Source: DASPSR01 sp035516175 (lineage in GTDB: Bacteria; Nitrospirota; UBA9217). From it: a DNA stretch of 64,000 nucleotides. Below are positions 8,591 through 17,348 of the stretch, piece after piece; within the stretch, counting starts at the first letter, position 1, and the number at the start of each line of letters is the position of its first letter. The position numbers and the translations under genes are program-made. The DNA is taken from positions 21,488 through 85,487 of the forward strand of contig DATJAO010000066.1 in the NCBI GenBank assembly GCA_035516175.1. Direction: 5' to 3'. The notes under the pieces were generated by a model, which saw only the letters and a list, made by a program, of their open reading frames with translations, was not told the origin of the DNA and ran no database searches.

Positions 8591-9688
8591 ATGGGCAAGT
8601 CAGCGAGAACAATCGGGCTGAACATATCGTGTGTTATATTTTTCTTTCTCCCCCTTGTCGCATTTGCCTCTGAAAACATCCGTGTTGCCATAGCGGATAA
8701 CCAGAGGGCCGTGACGCTCAAATCCTCGACCGGCTTAATCGTGGAGGGCGTTCCAGCGGGACATCGGGAAAAGAAAATGATTTTCGGGTATGCTTCTGTG
8801 AACGGGAAGCCCGTACGCATAAGAGCAGCAGGAGAATATATCCGAGTGAACGGCAAGGAGTATCGGGGCCGGGTGGAGCTCAGGAAAAAAAGGAACGGGC
8901 TTCTCATCGTTATCAACGAGCTGGATATAGAAGAATATCTCCTCGGGGTGATAGCCGCAGAAGTGCCTTATGACTGGGAGTTTGAAGTGTTGAAAGCCCA
9001 GGCTGTGGCTTCAAGGACCTATGCGTTGTACCAGAAAAGAACCTCAGGGAAAAGACCCTATCACATCCTTGCCACGGTTGACGGTCAGGTTTATTCCGGG
9101 AAAAACGGGGAACGCGGGAACGCCATGAGAGCAGTTAGGGAGACGAAGGGGATCGTTATCACGTATGGAGGAGAGGTGATTCCGGCATTTTATCATGCGA
9201 GCTGCGGCGGACATACGGAAAATGCCGCAGAACTCTGGGGCATAGATGAGCCGTACCTCAAGGGCGTTGACTGCGAATGCCAGGAAATTTCGCGATATGG
9301 GCTGTGGGAAAAGAGGATATCAACCACTAAGCTTGCGACCCTGCTCGTCCGGGAGGGATACAGGGTGAACGGGATTACGGGAATAGGAATGGACAGCATC
9401 ACTCCGGCGGGCAGGGTGCGACAGGTTATGATACGGCACGCGGGCGGAACCACGTTCATTCCTGCCGAAACACTTCGGGCAGCCGTAGGGTATTCTTTTC
9501 TTCCGAGCGTTTTTTTTGAGCCGGCACTGGAGGGGAATGAAATTGTTTTCTCCGGAAGGGGCATGGGACACGGCGTGGGCCTGTGCCAGTGGGGCGCAAA
9601 GGAAATGGCGCGGCATGGTGTTGATTTCAAGTCCATTCTTTCGCACTACTATCCGGGGACGACCTTGAAGAGGATAGAGGAGCTTTAG
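8591..9688 (+). CDS. SpoIID/LytB domain secreted protein
   Basis: Predicted periplasmic or surface protein that binds or cleaves peptidoglycan glycan chains; in Bacillus SpoIID is a lytic transglycosylase. The ATG at 8591 begins a clear signal peptide (MGKSARTIGLNISCVIFF...AFAS), which decides the start over an upstream TTG at 8486 that would extend into queH. The SpoIID core spans about residues 110-345, with YLLGVIAAEVP, LKAQAVASRTYAL, ASCGGHTENA and GRGMGHGVGLCQWGA. In non-spore-forming Gram-negatives its role is envelope remodelling, inferred. The next gene begins 2 bp after its stop. Confidence 0.88.
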   Translation: MGKSARTIGLNISCVIFFFLPLVAFASENIRVAIADNQRAVTLKSSTGLIVEGVPAGHREKKMIFGYASVNGKPVRIRAAGEYIRVNGKEYRGRVELRKKRNGLLIVINELDIEEYLLGVIAAEVPYDWEFEVLKAQAVASRTYALYQKRTSGKRPYHILATVDGQVYSGKNGERGNAMRAVRETKGIVITYGGEVIPAFYHASCGGHTENAAELWGIDEPYLKGVDCECQEISRYGLWEKRISTTKLATLLVREGYRVNGITGIGMDSITPAGRVRQVMIRHAGGTTFIPAETLRAAVGYSFLPSVFFEPALEGNEIVFSGRGMGHGVGLCQWGAKEMARHGVDFKSILSHYYPGTTLKRIEEL

Positions 9689-9690
9689 CT

Positions 9691-10491
9691 ATGGGGAAAA
9701 AATCATCCCGAACACGTCCTCGCCGTAATGTTGTTATCGAGGAAGTTCAAACGCGGAAAACAAGTTACCAATATCCGTCCTCCATCTTGCTCCTAGGCAT
9801 AATCATCTGCCTGATAATTGCTGCAAACGCGCGTAACGGAATCTATAAAACACCGGTCACCATGTGGACGGATACTGCTCTTAAGTCGCCGACGAAACGG
9901 AGAGTTCACGAGAACTTGGGTCAGGCTCTCTCTACCGCAGGCGTATACAATGATGCAATGCGCGAGTTCAAGACCGTCCTCGCCCTTAGAGACGACGGGA
10001 GTGTGCCTCCCCGTGACCTTTACCGGGAGATCGGCGTGGTTTATTTCCGGGTTGGCATGATTGACGAGGCCATCACATCCTGGCAGACGGGGTTACGGTT
10101 TGCTCCCTTTGATGCGAGCCTCCTGAATAACCTTTCAATAGCATTTTTAAAGAAGGGACGACTTGACGAAGCAGCAGCGAACGCCCGTCTGGCGCTTTCT
10201 GCTGCTCCCGGCATGCCGCAGGCCATGAATACGCTGGGAGAAGTTTTAATGTCGCAGGGAGAATATAGCAATGCCGCGGAGTATTTTGTCAAGGCGATCC
10301 AATACGCGCCGGAAGATAAAAATAAATACTGGAACGCGGCCCTCGCATTTGCGAAGGCAGGCAATCCGGTCATGGCATATCAATATATGAACAGGTATGC
10401 TGCAATGGAACCGGACCCCGCTGGCAGGCAACGAGCCATTCTGATCATGAACAGCCTGAGGAAAGCGTCACCAGGTGGCGGTGGGCCGTAG
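9691..10491 (+). CDS. Membrane-anchored tetratricopeptide repeat protein
   Basis: A basic N-terminus (KKSSRTRPRRN) is followed by one membrane segment at about residues 32-47 and a periplasmic or cytosolic TPR region at about 70-255. Recognisable repeat cores are ENLGQALSTAGVYNDAMREF, REIGVVYFRVGMIDEAI, NNLSIAFLKKGRLDEAA, NTLGEVLMSQGEYSNAAEYF and NAALAFAKAGNPVMAYQY. TPRs are protein-protein scaffolds, so no specific function follows. It starts 2 bp after the SpoIID-domain gene and is probably co-translated, which suggests a shared envelope role. Confidence 0.85.
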   Translation: MGKKSSRTRPRRNVVIEEVQTRKTSYQYPSSILLLGIIICLIIAANARNGIYKTPVTMWTDTALKSPTKRRVHENLGQALSTAGVYNDAMREFKTVLALRDDGSVPPRDLYREIGVVYFRVGMIDEAITSWQTGLRFAPFDASLLNNLSIAFLKKGRLDEAAANARLALSAAPGMPQAMNTLGEVLMSQGEYSNAAEYFVKAIQYAPEDKNKYWNAALAFAKAGNPVMAYQYMNRYAAMEPDPAGRQRAILIMNSLRKASPGGGGP

Positions 10492-10912
10492 ACAGTCAAT
10501 ACGATCTTCTCTCCCTCGACTTCTTGTATCGTTAGGTCATGCCTTAGACGACCATTCAAAGTTATCGAGTGAATATGAGCCTGGGCTCCCGTGTCAGAAT
10601 GGTTCTGTAAGATTTTTGAACAGAGTAGTCCACTGCAAAGATTTCGTGACCGTTCGTATATTTGCATCTACGCGGAAATGGAATCAAATTCTTCTCCAAC
10701 TCCCTGTATCTGCTTTTTTGACGAACCCTGGACGGATATTCTCTTGCCATGCTTATTAAATATGTTGACACCCTGCTAATAGTGGATCAATGCGGCATAG
10801 GAAGCCTTTTAAATAGGTTGCGAGTTGACGGTGACTTGCAATATCTTACGGCAAGAAATCAACGGCCTTGATGAGCGATGACTACTGTTTAGCTGCGGGG
10901 AGGATGAGCGCT
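10492..10912. other. Gap between convergent genes with possible decayed minus-strand frame
   Basis: No complete gene is seen in these 421 bases. On the minus strand one frame (10562-10771) reads like protein (RYRELEKNLIPFPRRCKY, NGHEIFAVDYS) and a second, shifted frame from about 10600 continues with RLRHDLTIQEVEGEKIVLTV. Together they could be one gene broken by a frameshift, but the second frame has no stop before it runs antisense into the TPR gene (stop at 10380). No family is recognised. Confidence 0.25.
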
Positions 10913-12121
10913 CTAGTGGCTTGCTGACGGCGAATAGCTGACGCGGTTCCTGCCGGTCCTTTTTGAGAGGTAGAGTGCCTCATCGGCTTTTTTGATGAAT
11001 TCCTCAAAACTGATGTCTTCCGAAGGGCTTATGCCCGCGACGCCGAGACTGACGGTTACCGTGTCTCCCGGTTTTTTGTCCTTGATGCTAAACGAAGTTT
11101 TTTCAACGACCATCCGGAGCCGTTCAGCGACACTGACGGCGTCGTGTAGCTCAAGCTCCGGCATGATGATCGCAAATTCTTCCCCGCCGTACCGGCAGCA
11201 GGCATCAATACTTGTGCATCGACACTGCTTCTGCATGACCGCAGCCAGTTCTTTGAGCACCAGATCTCCCGCCTGATGACCATAAGTATCATTAAATTTT
11301 TTGAAATGGTCGATATCGAGCATAATGAGCGATAAAGACTTTTTGGTCCTGTCGCGCCTGCTGATTTCCAGACGAAGTTTTTCCTCAAACATGCGGTGAT
11401 TGTAAAGGCCCGTGAGGCCGTCATGCTGGGACAGGTGCTCTGTCTTGTCAAAGAGACGCGACTTTTCGATACCTGCAGCGATCTGGTGCGAGAGAATGGC
11501 CATGAAGTCCATATCGTCGACGCCAAGACCGTACTTTACGGAATTATCCAGGCCGATCACGCCGATTGTTTCGTTATGGACTTTGAGCGCGATACCGATG
11601 TATGAGCCGTCATATTTTTTTTCGTCGGGGCAGTGTATGAAATCGCTGGACGTCTCATAGAAGATAGAAAGGTCATGGATATGGACGTGCTCGCCGCTTT
11701 CTGCTATCCTACCGGGAGTCCCTTCTCCCATTTGCAGTATCACCTTCTGCTGAATATCCAGCCCACTGGAAAAGGTCAGTTCGAGTTTTTCCCTCTTCTC
11801 GTCCGCCAGGTAGACCGATAAACGATCAAAGGGGAGGGATTTTCTTATGATGCCGGTCACCTGCCGGAGCATCTCCTGCATGTCCAGCAGCGAGCCGATC
11901 GTTCGTGAGATATGATAGTGAGCGTAGATTTCGTTCAGTTTTTTCTCGAGGAGGTCTTCGAGCGCCTTTTCAAGGCTGAGCGATTGTTTGAGTTCCTGCT
12001 CAAGCTGAGTGATTCTTTCTTTTAACTGTTCATCAGACATAGAGTCCCCCGTGACTGAGGGGGCCGGGGGGGAATGATATGGCGTGGAGTGTTTTTGCTC
12101 GTCTGCCATTGCCTTTCTCAT
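10913..12121 (-). CDS. GAF-GGDEF diguanylate cyclase
   Basis: Predicted cytosolic enzyme making cyclic di-GMP from GTP. A coiled-coil region (about residues 28-70, rich in Glu and Leu) leads to a GAF sensor domain (about 75-215; LPFDRLSVYLAD, IGVIGLDN) and a GGDEF domain (about 230-395). The active-site motif is GGEEF (312-316), a catalytically competent variant. The position of the inhibitory RxxD site holds TSID, so product inhibition through that site is unlikely. Start: ATG 12121 follows AGGAAG closely; a second ATG five codons on is possible. It follows the OmpA-like gene by 15 bp in the same direction. Confidence 0.9.
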   Translation of the reverse strand: MRKAMADEQKHSTPYHSPPAPSVTGDSMSDEQLKERITQLEQELKQSLSLEKALEDLLEKKLNEIYAHYHISRTIGSLLDMQEMLRQVTGIIRKSLPFDRLSVYLADEKREKLELTFSSGLDIQQKVILQMGEGTPGRIAESGEHVHIHDLSIFYETSSDFIHCPDEKKYDGSYIGIALKVHNETIGVIGLDNSVKYGLGVDDMDFMAILSHQIAAGIEKSRLFDKTEHLSQHDGLTGLYNHRMFEEKLRLEISRRDRTKKSLSLIMLDIDHFKKFNDTYGHQAGDLVLKELAAVMQKQCRCTSIDACCRYGGEEFAIIMPELELHDAVSVAERLRMVVEKTSFSIKDKKPGDTVTVSLGVAGISPSEDISFEEFIKKADEALYLSKRTGRNRVSYSPSASH

Positions 12122-12136
12122 ATTCTTCCTGATTTG

Positions 12137-12919
12137 TTAATTCGTATGCGGTTGTGCCGGTTTTATGGGTATCGCCTTCGGCGCCGTATTGGGAACGGCT
12201 CCCTGTACAGGAGGAGCTGTTTTTGACTGGGGGGCAGGCGTCCTTTCGGGCTGGGCAGCAGCATCGTATCCATTGGCGGCTGGCACCGGGCTTATCATGA
12301 TTATGGTCTTCCTGTTCTTAATCTTGAAGCCTCGGTCAGGCAGTTTTGTCGAATACGCGAGTGCAGCGAGCGAATCCTGAGGTGCGCCATACTTTTCTAG
12401 ATACTTTACCAGTTCTTCTGACCGTTCCGATGCGAGCGTCAATGCGTCCTTGGGCGGCACCCTTTTCCTGCCCTTGCCATGCGCGGCAACGGCTTCTGTA
12501 GCATTTCCTATGAAAATATCCTTTCCCTTCAGCCCTTCTTTTTTGAGGAGGGAGCCCAGCTTCAAAAGTGTCTGGGTGTCTTTGGCAAAGGTTTTTGAGC
12601 CCGGTGTATAGAGTGCATCTTCAGCAATGTTTACAATAATGTTGTTCCCTGCAGAAACGACCTCTGCTTTACCGGCCTTTATCTCATCATTCAGACCGTT
12701 ACTGAATGTTTCGACAAGGGGGGCTATCCAGGCGTTTTCCTGTTTTTCTCTGTCTTTGTATCTCTTCAACTCGGCCTTTGCCTTGTCGAGCTCCGGGATG
12801 CCGGCCTTCATTCGTGCGTAGTCAGCGGCCATGGGCTGGAATGTAAGGAAATAAAAGATGGCTGCAGCTCCGAGAGCGGCAAAGAGCAAGGCTGCTAACA
12901 GGTATGTCACGACTTTCAT
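12137..12919 (-). CDS. Single-pass membrane protein with OmpA/MotB-like domain
   Basis: A membrane anchor at about residues 3-28 (MKVVTYLLAALLFAALGAAA) is followed by a short coiled coil and a domain at about 85-215 that looks like the OmpA/MotB peptidoglycan-binding fold: a beta strand then LYTPGSKTFAKDTQTLLKLG, and LTLASERSEELVKYLEKYG followed by the family's LAALAYSTKLP. The usual peptidoglycan-contact Asp/Arg pair is not obvious (TLASERSEEL keeps Arg). The tail from about 220 is Pro/Ala-rich and disordered. GGGAGGTCC precedes the ATG. Its pairing with a GGDEF gene suggests a c-di-GMP-linked envelope role, which is inference. Confidence 0.7.
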   Translation of the reverse strand: MKVVTYLLAALLFAALGAAAIFYFLTFQPMAADYARMKAGIPELDKAKAELKRYKDREKQENAWIAPLVETFSNGLNDEIKAGKAEVVSAGNNIIVNIAEDALYTPGSKTFAKDTQTLLKLGSLLKKEGLKGKDIFIGNATEAVAAHGKGRKRVPPKDALTLASERSEELVKYLEKYGAPQDSLAALAYSTKLPDRGFKIKNRKTIIMISPVPAANGYDAAAQPERTPAPQSKTAPPVQGAVPNTAPKAIPIKPAQPHTN

Positions 12920-12976
12920 ATGGACCTCCCGGTAACTATAAAATATTCAGAATATCGACATCCGGCATGCTTGCGG

Positions 12977-14170
12977 TCACGCGAGCTTGTTGACTGCACG
13001 CTCGATTCGGTCAAGTCCCTTGACGATGGTTTCCATAGAGGTGGCGTAGGAGAGCCGCATGTACGCATCAGCACCGAACGCATCACCTGATACAAGGGCT
13101 ACCTTCGCTTCTTCCAACAGATATGCAGCGAGGTCCGAAGAATTCTTGACCAGCTTTCCGTTTATGCTTTTGCCGAAGAGGGGGGATACGCGGGGGAAGG
13201 CATAGAACGCCCCGACGGGCATAAGACAGGACATTCCTGTTATCCTGTTGAGCCGCTCAACCATGTACTTTCTTCTTTTGTCGAACTCGCTGTTCATGGC
13301 CTGAATAAAATCCTGGGGACCACGGAGCGCCTCCACTGCCGCCTTCTGCGATATGGATGTGGGATTCGAGGTGCTCTGGCTCTGGATATTGGCCATGGCT
13401 GTAATAACGTCCTGCGGTCCTGCGGCATAACCAATGCGCCAGCCGGTCATGGCGTGAGATTTGGACACCCCATTTACCACAATGGTCAAATCCTTGATCT
13501 TCGGACCGAACGAAGCAATGCTAAAATGCTGAAATCCGTCGTAGATGAGCTTTTCGTATATTTCATCTGAGATAACGTAGAGCTTGTGCTTCACGGCAAC
13601 GGCAGCGATCTCTTCAAGGGTCTTCTTGTCATAGGCAAGGCCGGTAGGGTTGGAAGGGCTGTTCAGGATGACGGCCTTGGTCTTGTGAGTCACCGCATTT
13701 TCAAGCTTTTTCGCCGAAAGCTTGAACCTTTCATCTTCCGTGGTTTCCACAATGATTGGCGTGGCATCGTTCAAGATGACCTGGTCCGGATACGAGACCC
13801 AGTACGGTGAAGGAATGATCACCTCATCCCCGGGATCGAACAGCGCCTCCGCGATATTGTACAGGCTGTGTTTCGCCCCGCATGATATAAGGACCTGAGA
13901 TCTGTTGTACGTGAGCCCGTTATCTTTTTTGAATTTATCTACGACCGCTTCCTTGAGTTCATCCGTGCCCGAGGCGGGAGTGTATTTGGTAAACCCGGCT
14001 TGAATCGCTTTCTTGGCGGCTTCTTTGACATTCTCCGGTGTGTCGAAATCCGGCTCACCGACGCCGAAATCAACCACGTCGATCCCCTGTGCCTTCATTG
14101 CCTTGGCTTTGGCCGCTGTTGCCAGCGTGGGAGAAGGCTTTATCGCCGAAGCTCTTTTCGCAATTCCCAT
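12977..14170 (-). CDS. aspC: Pyridoxal-phosphate aspartate aminotransferase, class I/II
   Basis: Transfers the amino group between aspartate and 2-oxoglutarate (or related substrates). 397 residues, with family marks VDFGVGEPDFDTPENV (residues 34-49), NSPSNPTGLAYD, ISDEIYEKLIYDG and the PLP lysine in NGVSKSHAMTGWRIGYAAG, plus the C-terminal MRLSYATS with the substrate Arg. This is the AspAT subgroup I-gamma type common in bacteria that start MxxAxRxxxIKPSPTLA. Exact substrate range (aspartate, prephenate) cannot be read from sequence. It is the first gene of the minus-strand group, with a TATAAT-like box (14210-14205) upstream. Confidence 0.9.
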   Translation of the reverse strand: MGIAKRASAIKPSPTLATAAKAKAMKAQGIDVVDFGVGEPDFDTPENVKEAAKKAIQAGFTKYTPASGTDELKEAVVDKFKKDNGLTYNRSQVLISCGAKHSLYNIAEALFDPGDEVIIPSPYWVSYPDQVILNDATPIIVETTEDERFKLSAKKLENAVTHKTKAVILNSPSNPTGLAYDKKTLEEIAAVAVKHKLYVISDEIYEKLIYDGFQHFSIASFGPKIKDLTIVVNGVSKSHAMTGWRIGYAAGPQDVITAMANIQSQSTSNPTSISQKAAVEALRGPQDFIQAMNSEFDKRRKYMVERLNRITGMSCLMPVGAFYAFPRVSPLFGKSINGKLVKNSSDLAAYLLEEAKVALVSGDAFGADAYMRLSYATSMETIVKGLDRIERAVNKLA

Positions 14171-14341
14171 ATGCGTTTAAAAACCTTTCTTGCACCTATG
14201 ATAAATTATATGGACCGTAAAATTTTTTATCACATACACAGGTTAAAGTCAAATGGTTTCTTGGCGACTGCACGGAAAAACCAGAGATTGTCGTTCTCTC
14301 AATCGTGTTTACACAAAGTTACTCACGAATTTATTCATGGG

Positions 14342-14370
14342 TTGCAAATGCACCAGAAGTGTGTTAGAAT
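14342..14370 (+). promoter_or_regulatory. Sigma-70 promoter for the holin-like/cbiMQ genes
   Basis: TTGCAA (14342-14347), 17-base spacer, TAGAAT (14365-14370), then GGAGGTGG and ATG 14392. The leader would be only about 15 bases long. Confidence 0.6.
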
Positions 14371-14391
14371 TTTTTCATTTTCGGAGGTGGT

Positions 14392-14784
14392 ATGCTTGGA
14401 TTTTTGCTGCGCTGGTCTATAAATCTGCTGGCCTTGGTCACTGCAGCGATCCTCATAAAAGGGATCCGGATACAAAGCATTGAGATGGGAATTCTCGCAG
14501 CTGGCATCCTCGGTATCGTGAACGCCGTCATTAGGCCAGTGGTACTCGTTCTCACGCTCCCCATCAATCTCCTCACCCTTGGACTCTTTACCTTGGTGAT
14601 TAATGCGGCCATGCTCAAGCTTGTCTCCATGGTGGTGCCGGGATTCGTCATCGAGAGTTTCGCGTCCGCATTCCTTGGTGCCCTCATTGTTAGCGTTGTC
14701 AGCTGGACGCTGAATATCTTTGTAGGTGGGGACGGGAAGGTGGTCTTTATCAAGAGAGTAAATAAGAACGGCGACCGGCGCTGA
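14392..14784 (+). CDS. Four-helix membrane protein of the phage-holin-4 (YvlD-like) family
   Basis: 130 residues with four hydrophobic segments (about 5-25, 31-52, 57-80, 88-110). The pattern GILGIVNAVIRPVVLVLTLPINLLTLGLF around residues 38-66 (only the core NAVIRPVVLVLTLPIN cited) is the signature of the family annotated phage holin family protein. Despite the name these are chromosomal membrane proteins of unknown function, with no phage genes nearby. It has a promoter and ribosome site of its own and is followed 40 bp later by cbiM. Confidence 0.85.
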   Translation: MLGFLLRWSINLLALVTAAILIKGIRIQSIEMGILAAGILGIVNAVIRPVVLVLTLPINLLTLGLFTLVINAAMLKLVSMVVPGFVIESFASAFLGALIVSVVSWTLNIFVGGDGKVVFIKRVNKNGDRR

Positions 14785-14824
14785 TGGAAGTGCTCACGTA
14801 TAAGAATACCGGGGATGATACGAT

Positions 14825-15514
14825 ATGACACACATGCATATACCGGACGGCATTTTGCCGATCTGGCTTTGGGTGGTCGGGTTCATCATCATGGCTTTCG
14901 CGCTGGCATTCAGTCTGTACCGGCTCCGTGCAATCGATAAGAAGAAAAAGATCCCGCTGCTCAGCGCCCTGTCTGCCGCCATGCTGGTGGGCATGAGTCT
15001 TCCCATTCTCCCCGGATATCACATCAATCTTACGGTCGTGACAGGCATTCTAATCGGGCCCAGCCTTGGATTCGTTGCTGCGTTCATCGCCAATCTTATC
15101 CTCGCCCTCATGGGCCATGGTGGCATCACCGTCATTGGCCTCAACACCCTGCTTCTCGGCTCGGAAGCTGTTCTGGGCCATTCTCTTTTTTATCTGTTCA
15201 AGCGTCTGCCCGTATTCCCGCGGGCCGCGCTTGCCACGATGGTGACCCTGTTCATCACCACGACGATTCTTATCGGGATCGTTGCCATATCCCATATTGA
15301 TCTGGAAATGCTCCACCATGGCCAGGAGACAAGCCATGGGTCGCAGACGAAGGGATCGGTCTCGACCTTTGCGCTCGTAGTGCTCTCGGTTGGCGTCTTT
15401 GGGTGGATCATAGAGGCTGCGATCACCGGCGCAGTGGTTAAATTCATTTCCCAAGTCAAGCCCGACCTGCTCGGCCATGCGCTGCATAAGGGCAAAGATT
15501 CAGGAATACAATGA
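14825..15514 (+). CDS. cbiM: CbiM, substrate-specific membrane subunit of a cobalt/nickel ECF importer
   Basis: Metal-binding S component of a Co2+/Ni2+ energy-coupling-factor transporter. The N-terminus is MTHMHIPDG, whose Met-His-x-His arrangement binds the metal in this family; six to seven hydrophobic segments follow, with conserved GPSLGFVAAF, MGHGGITVIGLNTLLLG. 229 residues. No separate cbiN or nikN gene is present; the region around residues 165-215 has an extra loop (GQETSHGSQTKG) and last helix. It is followed by cbiQ and cbiO. Cobalt would serve cobalamin synthesis and nickel would serve hydrogenase or urease; the sequence does not decide between them. Confidence 0.92.
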   Translation: MTHMHIPDGILPIWLWVVGFIIMAFALAFSLYRLRAIDKKKKIPLLSALSAAMLVGMSLPILPGYHINLTVVTGILIGPSLGFVAAFIANLILALMGHGGITVIGLNTLLLGSEAVLGHSLFYLFKRLPVFPRAALATMVTLFITTTILIGIVAISHIDLEMLHHGQETSHGSQTKGSVSTFALVVLSVGVFGWIIEAAITGAVVKFISQVKPDLLGHALHKGKDSGIQ

Positions 15515-15524
15515 GGAAACGGTC

Positions 15525-16229
15525 GTGATCGATGTTGCAAGGATTGACTACTGGGCGGCGAGCGGAACGGGACCCTTTCATCGGGCTTCGACCCTCTCCA
15601 AGATACTGTTCCTGCTCCTTGTGGTAGGGGGGGCGGTAACAGCAAAGAGCCCCTACCCGCTCATGGCTGGATATGTCGTGATCCTCGTGGCGGTCTCCAG
15701 TTCGCGACTGCCCTGGGCCAGGATGGTAGTGCTCTCTCTCTATTCGGTTATATTCGCGCTTCTCTACGGCATCAGCCTCCGGGGAGGGGGATGGGTCTAT
15801 GCACTCTTGATCTTCAAGGCGATTACACCTGCTTTTGCCATGCTTGCGCTCATTGTGAGTACTCCCTATCCGAAAATATTTTCCCTAATCAGTACAGCAC
15901 TTCCCGAGATGCTGGCCGCGGGCCTGTTCATGACCTACCGCACGCTTTTCATCCTCCTCGACATGATGGGCAATTTCGCCGCTGCCATACGACTGCGCGG
16001 CGGGTTCTCTCCGGGGAGCCTCTTTAAAAATAGCTCCAACATCTCGAAAGGCATCGGCATGCTGCTGGTGAAGGCCGTTGAGCGCTCCTCGCGGCTCTAC
16101 GCGGTCATGGCGGTCCGGGGCTACAGCGGGAGCATGGCGCGAAAAGGCATGGATCGACTTCGAAGGGAAGACTGGCTCCCGCTAGCAACAGGCTGTGTCG
16201 TACTTCTGCTCGCGGTTATATGGAAGTAA
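15525..16229 (+). CDS. cbiQ: CbiQ, transmembrane (T) component of the cobalt/nickel ECF importer
   Basis: Coupling membrane protein linking CbiM to the CbiO ATPase. GTG 15525 begins VIDVARIDYW and has GAGGAAA (15513-15519) upstream, so it is preferred over an in-frame ATG at 15477 that would overlap cbiM by 38 bp. Hydrophobic segments occupy about residues 25-145; the cytosolic coupling helix with the Ala-Arg-Gly motifs appears as AIRLRGGF and AVMAVRGYSG. Length 234 residues. It is read with cbiM; cbiO follows after a 242-bp gap. Confidence 0.9.
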   Translation: MIDVARIDYWAASGTGPFHRASTLSKILFLLLVVGGAVTAKSPYPLMAGYVVILVAVSSSRLPWARMVVLSLYSVIFALLYGISLRGGGWVYALLIFKAITPAFAMLALIVSTPYPKIFSLISTALPEMLAAGLFMTYRTLFILLDMMGNFAAAIRLRGGFSPGSLFKNSSNISKGIGMLLVKAVERSSRLYAVMAVRGYSGSMARKGMDRLRREDWLPLATGCVVLLLAVIWK

Positions 16230-16313
16230 AACCAAGGATAGACGTAGGCGGTAGGCAGTGGTAACTTGCGACTCATATTTCTGTCCACATGGCAAGAAGA
16301 GTTCAAGAGATAC

Positions 16314-16381
16314 TATCACGCATGGTGCAAAGGGGAGGAATTACGCGAATAGGATACTTGTGAGAGTTTACATGCGTGATA
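16314..16381. repeat. 11-bp perfect inverted repeat between cbiQ and cbiO
   Basis: TATCACGCATG (16314-16324) and its exact complement CATGCGTGATA (16371-16381) flank 46 bases, in an unusually long gap inside the metal-transport operon. It could be an operator, an RNA stem, or chance. The rest of 16230-16471 shows no gene. Confidence 0.4.
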
Positions 16382-16471
16382 ATCTTCCCATAATTCTTGA
16401 AATTTATGTCGCTTAGATGCGCCTACTTTTGATAAAGTTTTATACTCCGGCCTTTCCGGATTCAGGATTTT

Positions 16472-17305
16472 ATGGAACCCCTTGTAACGGTAAGCTGTCT
16501 TAAACATATCTATCCAGACACTACGGAGATCCAAATCTGCGGCCTGGATTTCGTGGTGAAGCGGGGAGAGCGGGTGGCGATACTCGGTGGAAACGGGTCT
16601 GGTAAAACCACCCTGCTCTACCATGTCCTCGGCTTGCTCGCGCCGAACGAGGGCAGGGTTTCTGTTTTCGGTGTGAACCCATCGTCACGCTATAATGCCA
16701 TCCGGGAGCGTATCGGCGTGCTCCTTCAGAGCGTTGATGAGCAGATCCTGTCCCCGACGGTGTGGGATGATATTTCTTTTTCTCCTCGGAACTACGGCTA
16801 TGATAGGGAAGAGATTGCGCAGATGGTCGAGCAGGTCATGGCTGAGCTCGGGATTCAGCACTTGCGTGATAAGATCTGTCACTATCTCTCCGGCGGAGAG
16901 AAGAGAAAAGTGGCGCTCGCGGGGGCGCTCGTGATGCGCCCCGAACTGCTGATCCTGGACGAACCGTTCGAGGGGCTCGACTCCCGCTCGCGGGCGGAAC
17001 TGGTGACGCTCTTGAACAAGCGGAACCAGGAAGGCATGACGATTGTCATGTCCACACACGACCTCAACCTGGTGGCAAGTTTCGCCGACCGGGTCTATGT
17101 TCTGTCCAAAGGAAAGGGTGTGGTGACGGCCGGTACGCCAGCGCAGATATTTTTGCAGGCCGAGGCGCTCAGGGCTTCGAACATCGATCCGCCACTTCTG
17201 GCCGAGCTTTTTCTCAAGCTGCGGGAACGGGGAGTGGCTGTCGGCATGCCAGCCTACGTGGACCAAGCAGTCGACGACCTAGTCCGACTTTTGAAAGCCC
17301 GATAA
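16472..17305 (+). CDS. cbiO: CbiO, ATPase of the cobalt/nickel ECF importer
   Basis: ABC ATPase that powers CbiM-CbiQ. Walker A GGNGSGKTTLL (about residues 35-45), Q-loop LLQSVDEQIL, signature LSGGEKRK, Walker B LLILDEPFEGLD and switch His in STHDLNL are all present. Length 277. The Q-loop sequence SVDEQIL resembles the ECF A-component SxxxQ. It ends 43 bp before the PAS/GAF gene. Its separation from cbiQ by 242 bp is unusual for the family. Confidence 0.93.
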   Translation: MEPLVTVSCLKHIYPDTTEIQICGLDFVVKRGERVAILGGNGSGKTTLLYHVLGLLAPNEGRVSVFGVNPSSRYNAIRERIGVLLQSVDEQILSPTVWDDISFSPRNYGYDREEIAQMVEQVMAELGIQHLRDKICHYLSGGEKRKVALAGALVMRPELLILDEPFEGLDSRSRAELVTLLNKRNQEGMTIVMSTHDLNLVASFADRVYVLSKGKGVVTAGTPAQIFLQAEALRASNIDPPLLAELFLKLRERGVAVGMPAYVDQAVDDLVRLLKAR

Positions 17306-17348
17306 ACGGGTGAGGGATCAGCCTGTATCTAACAGGGAGGTAAGGAGA

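Noticed and set aside
14392..14784. Evidence of prophage from the holin-family name
   Set aside because: The family is a chromosomal membrane protein group; no phage genes, integrase or att-like repeats are near.
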